Notes under the pieces: model-generated | The model's database searches: none | The model's input: only the letters and a program-made list of their open reading frames with translations | Told to the model about the DNA's origin: nothing | Translations under genes and position numbers: made by a program | Source: Clostridiales bacterium | Lineage (GTDB): Bacteria; Bacillota; Sulfobacillia; UBA995 | DNA length: 8,743 nucleotides | Direction: 5' to 3' | Assembly: GCA_003517845.1 (NCBI GenBank) | Contig: DOZU01000155.1 | Coordinates: 1-8,743 of the forward strand | In this document: piece after piece, positions 1 to 5,564 of the stretch | Layout of the letters: each line of letters opens with the position of its first letter | Position numbering within the stretch: position 1 is the stretch's first letter

Positions 1-158
1 TGCAGCCGCTTGCCGGCGGCCGGCACCGGTGGTCGATACTGCTGCGAGGCGATGAGTCGACGCCGCTGGCCGGCATATTGCGGGAGGCATCGACGGCCTG
101 GCCGCGCCGCCATGTCGACCGGGTGATGGTGGACATCGACCCGCTGGACCTGGCCTGA
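1..158 (+). CDS. priA: Primosomal replication-restart helicase PriA, C-terminal end (partial)
   Basis: The frame read from base 3 to the TGA at 156-158 gives the last 51 residues of a protein that begins outside the window. The fragment reads HRWSILLRG near its start and RVMVDIDPLDLA at its end. This matches the C-terminal domain of PriA, where an (Y/H)RW-type strand followed by a closing (V)DVDP motif is characteristic. PriA is the ATP-dependent DNA helicase that reloads the replisome at stalled forks. The helicase core and zinc-binding cysteines are not in the window. Position directly upstream of def-fmt is the standard order in Bacillota and supports the call. The stop is followed by a 19-nt gap containing the strong ribosome-binding site of the next gene. 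Confidence 0.85.
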   Translation, partial: QPLAGGRHRWSILLRGDESTPLAGILREASTAWPRRHVDRVMVDIDPLDLA

Positions 159-177
159 GCGGAGGAGGGGGCAGCCG

Positions 178-1626
178 ATGGCGGAAATACGACAGGTGGG
201 AGACCTCGAGCTGCGACGTCCAGCGGCGCCGGTCAGGCGGGCAGGTCGGACCGTGCGGGACGATCTGGAACTCATGGCGGCGACCATGGCGGCCGTAGGC
301 GGTGTGGGTCTGGCCGCCACCCAGGTGGGACTGAACCGACGGCTGGCCGTGATCGACGTCGGTGAGGGTCGACTCGATCTCGTTAACCCGGAGGTAGTCC
401 GCAGCGAAGGGCAGACAGTGGCATGGGAGGGATGTCTCAGCGTCCCCGAGGTGATGGGACGGGTGACGCGGGCGGAGCGGGTCACCGTGCGGGCGATGGA
501 CGGCCGGGGGCGGACGATCTGGGTGGAAGGGGAGGGCTTGTTAGCCCGAGCCCTGCAGCACGAAATCGACCATCTGGACGGCATCCTGTTCGTCGACCGG
601 GCGGAGGAACTCGACTATCATGACGAGCTGAAAGGTGCTCCGGGGGAGCCGGTGCGCCGGCGAGGCGGACCGGAGGCGGCGACCCCGACGATGCCCTTGC
701 GCGCGATGCGTATCGTCTTCATGGGCACCTCGGCCTTCGCCGTGCCTGCGTTGACGGTTTTGGCCCAACCTGCCTATAATGTGGTCGGGGTCGTGTCGCA
801 GCCGGACCGGCCGGCCGGGCGGGGGGGGCGGTTGCAGGCGCCTCCCGTGAAGCTCGCGGCGCTTGAGCGGGGATTGGCCATCCTCCAACCGGGTCGGGTC
901 GACGTGGTCGGGGATGAGCTGGCCCGCTGGAAGCCGGATCTGGTGGTGACCGCCGCCTTCGGACAGTTCCTGCCTCGCAGGATTCTGGACTTGCCGACTC
1001 GCGGCTGCGTCAACCTGCATGCCTCGCTCTTGCCCCGACATCGGGGCGCCGCCCCGATTCAACGAGCGCTCCTGGCGGGCGATGCGGTGACGGGAGTCAG
1101 CTTGCATTACATAGATGAGGGCATGGACACGGGGGATGTCATCCTCCGCCGGCAAGTGCCGATTGCCCCCGATGCTACCGGGGGGGCCCTGCACGATCGG
1201 CTGGCGGACTTGGCGGCCGGCCTGGTCAGGGAAGGGGCGCGACTCATCGCGAGGGGCGTCGTCCCGCGCCTGGCCCAGGACGAAAGCCAGGCGACCCGGG
1301 CCCCGCGACTGGGTCCGGAAGACGAGGTCCTCGTGTGGCAACGTCCGGCCGTGGAACTCGAACGCCGGGTCCGCGCGTTGTCGCCGGCGCCCGGCGCCCA
1401 TGTGCTGTATGATGGGCGAAGGCTCAAAGTGTGGCGGGCCGCGGTCGGCCGGGATCCCGGAGCCCCCGGCGAGATCCTGGCGGTCGAAGGAGATACGTTG
1501 CGGGTGGCAACGGGCGATGGCAGCCTGATCCTGGAAGTCGTTCAACCTGGGTCCGGCCGGATGATGAGCGCCGGCGCGTTTGCCCGCGGTCGTCGCTTAC
1601 AGCCCGGCATGCTCATCGGATCGTGA
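178..1626 (+). CDS. def-fmt: Fused peptide deformylase / methionyl-tRNA formyltransferase (Def-Fmt)
   Basis: One uninterrupted 482-residue frame carries two complete enzymes. Residues 1 to about 155 are peptide deformylase, a metalloenzyme that removes the N-formyl group from nascent proteins. Its motifs are GVGLAATQVG (42-51), EGCLS (84-88, metal ligand Cys86) and HEIDH (128-132, ligands His128 and His132, catalytic Glu129). Residues 177-482 are methionyl-tRNA formyltransferase, which formylates initiator Met-tRNA using 10-formyl-tetrahydrofolate. It starts MRIVFMGTSAFAVPAL and has the NLHASLLP loop (Asn279, His281), the catalytic Asp317 in DTGD, and a normal C-terminal tRNA-binding domain ending near LQPGMLIGS. 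A linker of about 20-25 residues rich in Gly, Pro and Arg joins them. Both halves have normal family lengths, so neither looks decayed. The ATG at 178 follows a strong GGAGGAGG (161-168). In most Bacillota these are separate adjacent genes. An internal start (ATG 691 or 706) could also yield free Fmt. Fusion is seen directly; its product in vivo is inferred. Confidence 0.93.
   Translation: MAEIRQVGDLELRRPAAPVRRAGRTVRDDLELMAATMAAVGGVGLAATQVGLNRRLAVIDVGEGRLDLVNPEVVRSEGQTVAWEGCLSVPEVMGRVTRAERVTVRAMDGRGRTIWVEGEGLLARALQHEIDHLDGILFVDRAEELDYHDELKGAPGEPVRRRGGPEAATPTMPLRAMRIVFMGTSAFAVPALTVLAQPAYNVVGVVSQPDRPAGRGGRLQAPPVKLAALERGLAILQPGRVDVVGDELARWKPDLVVTAAFGQFLPRRILDLPTRGCVNLHASLLPRHRGAAPIQRALLAGDAVTGVSLHYIDEGMDTGDVILRRQVPIAPDATGGALHDRLADLAAGLVREGARLIARGVVPRLAQDESQATRAPRLGPEDEVLVWQRPAVELERRVRALSPAPGAHVLYDGRRLKVWRAAVGRDPGAPGEILAVEGDTLRVATGDGSLILEVVQPGSGRMMSAGAFARGRRLQPGMLIGS
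672..693 (+). promoter_or_regulatory. Possible internal ribosome-binding site and start for separate Fmt
   Basis: GGAGG at 672-676 lies 14 nt upstream of an in-frame ATG at 691, with a second in-frame ATG at 706 that begins the conserved MRIVF start of Fmt. The spacing is longer than ideal for 691 and far too long for 706. It may be the remnant of the fmt ribosome-binding site from before the genes fused, or it may still allow some independent Fmt synthesis. In a GC-rich gene a GGAGG can also occur by chance. Confidence 0.3.
751..780 (+). promoter_or_regulatory. Candidate sigma-A promoter inside the fmt part
   Basis: TTGACG at 751-756 (five of six matches to the -35 consensus) is followed after an 18-nt spacer by a perfect TATAAT at 775-780. 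It lies within the codons for residues 192-201 of the Def-Fmt frame, shortly after the start of the Fmt half. The segment is AT-richer than its surroundings. Transcription would start near 786-790 and could feed the metallopeptidase, rsmB, rlmN, prpC, prkC, rsgA and rpe genes. The match is seen directly; activity is inferred. Confidence 0.4.
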
Positions 1627-1654
1627 CCGGAAGGCAGGTAGAGGAGGAAGTGCC

Positions 1655-2347
1655 ATGTGGCCCCTGGATCAAGGGTTCTTCCTGTTCGTGATACCGGCGA
1701 TGTTGTTCGCGATGTACGCGCAGTCCCGAATGACTTCCGCCTACAATCGGGCCTTCCGCATCCTGGCTCGTACCCGCCTGACCGGCGGGCAACTGGCGCG
1801 CCGGGTACTGGACGACCACGGGCTGGGAGCGGTGAAGGTGGAACGTACCGATCGGCATCTCGGTGACCACTATGATCCGCGCCGGCGCGTCATCCGATTG
1901 TCTCCCGCCGTCCATGACCAACCATCGCTGGCTGCCCTGGGCATAGCTGCGCACGAGGTGGGACACGCCATCCAGCACCATACCGGCTATGCGGCTCTCG
2001 TGTTGCGTAACGGTTTCGTGCCCATCGCGCAGCTGGGTACGAACGCAGCCTGGCCGTTGTTCATCGTCGGCCTGTTGGTCGGCGCGGACACGGGCATCCT
2101 GCTGATGAACGTGGCCATCCTCTTCTTCGGGGCCGCGGTGCTATTCCACGTCATCACCTTGCCGGTTGAGTACAACGCCAGCCGGCGGGCGATGGCGGTG
2201 CTGCAGGACGGGGGCTATCTCAGGACTGAGGAACTGGGCCCCGCCCGCCAGGTACTGGATGCGGCGGCCCTCACCTACGTGGCAGCCGCGGCAGCCGCGA
2301 TGGCCAACCTGGCGAGGATGCTGCTCCTCCGGCGAAGTCGGGATTAG
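1655..2347 (+). CDS. yugP: Membrane zinc metallopeptidase, YugP family (Zn_peptidase_2)
   Basis: This 230-residue protein has an HEVGH zinc-binding motif at residues 100-104 (His100, His104, catalytic Glu101). A downstream VEYNASRRA segment has Glu172 as the likely third zinc ligand, which is the signature of the YugP-like family. Hydrophobic segments lie at the N-terminus (about 8-22), on either side of residues 130-165 (two closely spaced spans), and weakly near the C-terminus. It is therefore expected to be an integral membrane peptidase with its catalytic site close to the membrane. The natural substrate of the family is not well established. The start at 1655 was chosen because GAGGAGG at 1641-1647 sits 7 nt upstream; an upstream ATG at 1580 would overlap fmt and add residues not typical of the family. 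The length of about 230 is normal. It sits 28 nt after fmt and its TAG shares one base with the GTG of rsmB, implying co-translation. Confidence 0.88.
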   Translation: MWPLDQGFFLFVIPAMLFAMYAQSRMTSAYNRAFRILARTRLTGGQLARRVLDDHGLGAVKVERTDRHLGDHYDPRRRVIRLSPAVHDQPSLAALGIAAHEVGHAIQHHTGYAALVLRNGFVPIAQLGTNAAWPLFIVGLLVGADTGILLMNVAILFFGAAVLFHVITLPVEYNASRRAMAVLQDGGYLRTEELGPARQVLDAAALTYVAAAAAAMANLARMLLLRRSRD

Positions 2348-3723
2348 TGGCCACGCCGGCGCGGAAACTGGCCCTGCACTTGCTGATGGCGGTCGAGGCG
2401 GGGAGGGCATATCCGGGGCTGGCGGTGGATCGGGCTCTGGAGCGAGGCCAACTCCTGCCCGCCGATCGCCGACTGGTCACCGAACTCGTCCATGGGGTCA
2501 CCCGCGCCCGCAATACGCTGGATTGGGCGCTGGCGGCCCATCTGCAGCGGCCGCTCGACGATCTCCCCTCGCCCATCCGCAACGCATTGCGCCTGGGCGC
2601 ATATCAGATCCTGTATCTTGACCGGATTCCCGCGGCGGCGGCTTGTGACGAATCGGTCAAGCTCGCCCGCCGGTACGGCCACTCCGGTACCGCCGGGCTG
2701 GTAAATGCCGTCTTGCGCCGCATCGCCCAGGCTGGCCTGCCGCCTCTGCCCGACCTCGAAGCCGATCCGATAAGCCACCTGTCCCTCGCGCACCACCATC
2801 CGCCGTGGCTGGTAAGGCGATGGCTGGATCGATTGGGCCGGGAGGCTGCCCTCGCCTTGCTCGCGGCCAATAATCGCCCGGCCGTCACCTCGATTCGCGC
2901 GAACCAACTCCGGGCTGGTCCAGCCGAGTTGCAGCGGGAACTCGAGACGCAAGGAGCCACGGTGCGGCCGGGCACCCTACTCCCCGAAGCATTGCTGCTG
3001 GCGGACCATCCGCCGATCCGGAGTCTGAAAGCGTTTGCCGAGGGTCGATTCCAGGTGCAAGACGAGAGTTCCATGCTGGCAGCCCGGGTCGTGAACCCGC
3101 GACCGGGATGGCTCGTGATCGATGCGTGCGCCGCCCCCGGCGGGAAGACCACGCATCTCGCCGAGTTGATGGGAGATCGGGGCCAGGTAGTGGCGATCGA
3201 CCTGAGTTCGGCCCGGTTGCGCCTGGTGAAGGAAGCGGCCGACCGGCTAGGGCTTCGCAGCATACGCACGGTCCATGGGGATGCCCGGGATATGGCCCGC
3301 CTGGTACCGGGACCGGCGGATGCGGTGCTGGTCGACGCGCCCTGTTCCGGACTGGGGACTTTGCGCCGCCGGTCGGACCTGCGCTGGACGCGTCAGGCTG
3401 GAGACTTCGCGGCGCTCGCCCAGCTACAGGGCTCACTTCTGGAGGCGGCGGCCTCGCGGGTCAAACCTGGCGGGGTGCTGGTATACTCAACGTGCTCGAC
3501 GGAACCCGAGGAGAATGAGCAAGTGGTGAATGCGTTGCTCGAGCGCATCACCGGCTTCCGGCGCGAAGACCCTGTAGCCGTCCTGCCCGACCAGGCGAGG
3601 ATGGCGCTGACCGCCCGCCGGGGGCAACCGGCCGCCGGGTCTGAAACCTATCTTGACCTGTGGCCTCACGTTCACGGCACCGACGGCTTCTTCCTGGCCC
3701 GGCTGCGGAGGGAAGGTGGATGA
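2347..3723 (+). CDS. rsmB: 16S rRNA (cytosine-967 C5) methyltransferase RsmB
   Basis: The 458-residue protein methylates C967 (E. coli numbering) of 16S rRNA using S-adenosylmethionine. Residues 1 to about 135 form a NusB-like RNA-binding domain, typical of RsmB and absent from most other m5C methyltransferases. The C-terminal Rossmann-fold methyltransferase shows the SAM motif DACAAPGGKT (259-268), DAPCSGLGTL with Cys333 (motif IV) and YSTCS with Cys383 (motif VI, catalytic nucleophile). The length is slightly above E. coli RsmB (429). The GTG start at 2347 overlaps the preceding TAG by one base (TAGTG) and has no evident Shine-Dalgarno sequence, so translation is probably coupled to the metallopeptidase gene. 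The first residues (ARKLALHLLMAVE) match the usual RsmB N-terminus, which supports this start over the ATG 13 codons downstream. Its TGA overlaps the start of rlmN. Confidence 0.95.
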   Translation: MATPARKLALHLLMAVEAGRAYPGLAVDRALERGQLLPADRRLVTELVHGVTRARNTLDWALAAHLQRPLDDLPSPIRNALRLGAYQILYLDRIPAAAACDESVKLARRYGHSGTAGLVNAVLRRIAQAGLPPLPDLEADPISHLSLAHHHPPWLVRRWLDRLGREAALALLAANNRPAVTSIRANQLRAGPAELQRELETQGATVRPGTLLPEALLLADHPPIRSLKAFAEGRFQVQDESSMLAARVVNPRPGWLVIDACAAPGGKTTHLAELMGDRGQVVAIDLSSARLRLVKEAADRLGLRSIRTVHGDARDMARLVPGPADAVLVDAPCSGLGTLRRRSDLRWTRQAGDFAALAQLQGSLLEAAASRVKPGGVLVYSTCSTEPEENEQVVNALLERITGFRREDPVAVLPDQARMALTARRGQPAAGSETYLDLWPHVHGTDGFFLARLRREGG

Positions 3724-3725
3724 TG
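3707..3725 (+). promoter_or_regulatory. rlmN ribosome-binding site and tandem ATG overlapping the rsmB stop
   Basis: GGAGGGAAGG at 3707-3716 lies inside the last codons of rsmB and precedes ATGATG at 3720-3725, in which the rsmB TGA (3721-3723) is embedded. The core GGAGG is 8 nt from the first ATG and 11 nt from the second, both usable. The 4-nt ATGA overlap is a standard arrangement for coupled re-initiation. Confidence 0.75.
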
Positions 3726-4814
3726 GATATCCGCGGCCGGTCACGCGATGAACTCGCGGACTGGCTTGCCTCCCTGGGTGAACCCCCTTACCGGGCCCGT
3801 CAGCTGATGCGCTGGATATACCGGTTGGGGGTAGTAGATCCATCGGCCATGACCGACCTGCCCCGGGAGCTTCGAGCCCGCCTGACCGGGCTGGTCCAGC
3901 GGCCGGATGCGGTGCTCCAGCGGCTCGCGGCAGCCGATGGATCGGTGAAACTCCTGCTGGCCTACGGTGACGGCGTGGCGGTGGAATGCGTGCTGCTCCG
4001 CCATGGCTATGGTTACACGGCGTGTGTATCGTCACAGGCAGGTTGCGCCATGGGCTGTGCCTTCTGCCAGTCGGGCCAGGCAGGGCTCATCCGCGATCTC
4101 ACCGCCGCGGAGATGGTGGGGCAGGTGCTTGCCCTGCGCCAGCAGGCCGGCGGCCGCCCGGTCAACCGGATCGTGGTGATGGGAGGAGGGGAGCCGCTGG
4201 CCAACCTGGATCACTCCCTTCGTTTCCTGCGGCTGAGCACGGGTTCCGGCGGGTTTGGCCTTTCCCCCCGCCGCGTGACCTTGTCGACCTGCGGGCTGGT
4301 GCCTGGCATCCTTGCCCTGGCGTCGCAAGGACCGCCCGTCACCCTGTCCGTGTCGCTGCACGCGCCCACCGATCCGTTGCGCGATCAGCTTGTGCCCATC
4401 AACCGGCGCTACCCGCTGGCGCAGCTCCTTGCCGCCTGCCGGCATTACGCGCAGGCCACCGGGCGCCGGGTGACGGCCGAGTACGTCCTCGCTCAAGGGG
4501 TGAACGACCGGCCGGAGGACGCACGCAGGCTTTCCAGCCTGACCAGGGGCGCCATCGGCCACATCAACCTGATACCTTTGAATCCTATACCTGGAGCCGA
4601 CTTCAAACGGCCGCGGGATGAAGCGGTCGCCGCGTTCGCCCGGCAACTGCTCGACCGGGGAACAGCCGTGACCATCCGGCGGCCTCTGGGCAGGGATATA
4701 GGTGGGGCATGCGGACAGCTGCGAGCCGCCGCCGGAGCGGTCGCGGAAGGTACCGGCAGACCGGCTGCCGAACCAGGCGGGAAAGCCCGAAAGAGCCCCC
4801 CGGGAGATGGTTGA
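3720..4814 (+). CDS. rlmN: Dual-specificity 23S rRNA/tRNA adenine-C2 methyltransferase RlmN (radical SAM)
   Basis: This 364-residue radical-SAM enzyme methylates C2 of A2503 in 23S rRNA and A37 in some tRNAs (established for the family). The [4Fe-4S] cluster motif CAMGCAFC gives Cys109, Cys113 and Cys116, preceded by CVSSQAG (Cys102). The second catalytic cysteine, which carries the methyl group in characterised RlmN, is Cys331 in RDIGGACGQL. The MGGGEPLANLD stretch is the SAM-binding GEP motif; many homologs have MGMGEP, so the central Gly is a mild variation. The N-terminal helical RNA-binding domain (residues 1-90, with GEPPYRARQLMRWIY) is normal. After Cys331 there is a 33-residue Ala/Gly/Pro/Lys-rich tail with no obvious similarity to the usual ending; it also contains the ribosome-binding site of the next gene. 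Absence of a Cfr-like context and the neighbouring rsmB support RlmN over the antibiotic-resistance relative Cfr. Confidence 0.95.
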   Translation: MMDIRGRSRDELADWLASLGEPPYRARQLMRWIYRLGVVDPSAMTDLPRELRARLTGLVQRPDAVLQRLAAADGSVKLLLAYGDGVAVECVLLRHGYGYTACVSSQAGCAMGCAFCQSGQAGLIRDLTAAEMVGQVLALRQQAGGRPVNRIVVMGGGEPLANLDHSLRFLRLSTGSGGFGLSPRRVTLSTCGLVPGILALASQGPPVTLSVSLHAPTDPLRDQLVPINRRYPLAQLLAACRHYAQATGRRVTAEYVLAQGVNDRPEDARRLSSLTRGAIGHINLIPLNPIPGADFKRPRDEAVAAFARQLLDRGTAVTIRRPLGRDIGGACGQLRAAAGAVAEGTGRPAAEPGGKARKSPPGDG

Positions 4815-4818
4815 CATG
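4802..4818 (+). promoter_or_regulatory. prpC ribosome-binding site and start
   Basis: GGGAG at 4802-4806 is 9 nt upstream of ATG 4816, which begins one base after the rlmN TGA (4812-4814). An in-frame ATG at 4807 directly abuts the GGGAG and is too close to use it. Starts further upstream, within rlmN, would add residues unrelated to PP2C proteins. The site therefore decides for 4816. Confidence 0.65.
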
Positions 4819-5556
4819 CGGGCTGGATGGCGATCGGAGCGCGGGCGGCTGCGCCAGGTCAATGAAGATAGCTACCATTTCCGCGACTTCTGGCCGGTAG
4901 CGGACGGTGCGTTGGCGGTCGTCGCCGACGGCATGGGCGGCCATCAGTGGGGCGAGGTGGCGAGCCGGCTGGCGGTGGAGGCCGCGGCCCGCGCGGTGGA
5001 GCGAGAACTGGCGGAGGGAGCGTTGTCCGCGCCCGCGATCGTCGACCTTGCGTTCCGGGAGGCCAACCGGCGGATCCTCGAGGCGGCCGGCTCGAACCCA
5101 GGTCCGGATGCGATGGGCACCACGCTCACCCTCAGCTTGAGTCAGAAGAACTTGCTGCATCTAGGACACATCGGCGATAGCCGCGTTTACCTGGTGCGGG
5201 GGGAGAAGATCCTTCAACTCACCGAGGATCATACCGTCGTCGGCGCCATGGTGAGAAACGGCGATTTGGCGGAGGAAGAAGCCATGCACCACCCCCAGCG
5301 CAATCTCCTGACCAGGGCTCTGGGAATGGACTGCCAAGTAGCCGCTGACCTGAGCTGCCACGAATTGGTGGCGGGCGACACCATCCTGCTGTGCACGGAC
5401 GGCCTGCACGGACTGGTTAGCCCCGCGGAGATCTTGCGGGCCACCGCCGGCCGCGACCCGGATCGGGCGGTCGTCGATTTGGCGGGCCTGGCGCTGAGTC
5501 GGGGAGGCCACGACGACATCACCATCCTCATCTTACAGCCGCAGGAGAGGGGGTAG
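4816..5556 (+). CDS. prpC: PP2C-family (PPM) Ser/Thr protein phosphatase, partner of PrkC
   Basis: This 246-residue cytoplasmic phosphatase is expected to dephosphorylate PrkC and its substrates using two Mn2+/Mg2+ ions. The family motifs appear in order: RQVNED (13-18, metal-site Asp18), VADGMGGH (36-43, metal ligands Asp38 and Gly39), GTT (101-103), HIGDSRVYL (118-126), LTEDHT (135-140), TDGL with Asp195, and GGHDDIT (230-236) with Asp233 as the C-terminal metal ligand. The Asn usual after that Asp is replaced by Asp234, a tolerated variation. Length matches B. subtilis PrpC (about 254), with no extra domain and no membrane segment. It begins one base after rlmN and ends 8 nt before the kinase start, the conserved phosphatase-then-kinase order in Bacillota. 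The Stp/PrpC assignment rests on motifs plus this neighbourhood. Confidence 0.95.
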   Translation: MRAGWRSERGRLRQVNEDSYHFRDFWPVADGALAVVADGMGGHQWGEVASRLAVEAAARAVERELAEGALSAPAIVDLAFREANRRILEAAGSNPGPDAMGTTLTLSLSQKNLLHLGHIGDSRVYLVRGEKILQLTEDHTVVGAMVRNGDLAEEEAMHHPQRNLLTRALGMDCQVAADLSCHELVAGDTILLCTDGLHGLVSPAEILRATAGRDPDRAVVDLAGLALSRGGHDDITILILQPQERG

Positions 5557-5564
5557 CTGACTCC

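Noticed and set aside
541..1545. 334-codon - strand frame opposite def-fmt (and similar ones at 2344-2952 opposite rsmB and 4032-4862 opposite rlmN)
   Set aside because: All three are in codon register with the sense gene and arise from the same avoidance of TTA, CTA and TCA. None shows a recognisable domain.
1627..1654. Terminator or promoter between fmt and the metallopeptidase gene
   Set aside because: The 28-nt gap holds only a strong ribosome-binding site; there is no stem followed by a T-run and no -10-like element.
3720..4814. Cfr-type antibiotic-resistance methyltransferase instead of RlmN
   Set aside because: Both share the radical-SAM motifs, but the conserved housekeeping location between rsmB and prpC and the family-typical N-terminal domain favour RlmN.
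4811..4816. TTGACA resembling a -35 box at the rlmN/prpC junction
   Set aside because: No -10-like hexamer lies 16-18 nt downstream; the region near 4833-4840 is GC-rich. The match is explained by the rlmN stop and prpC start codons.
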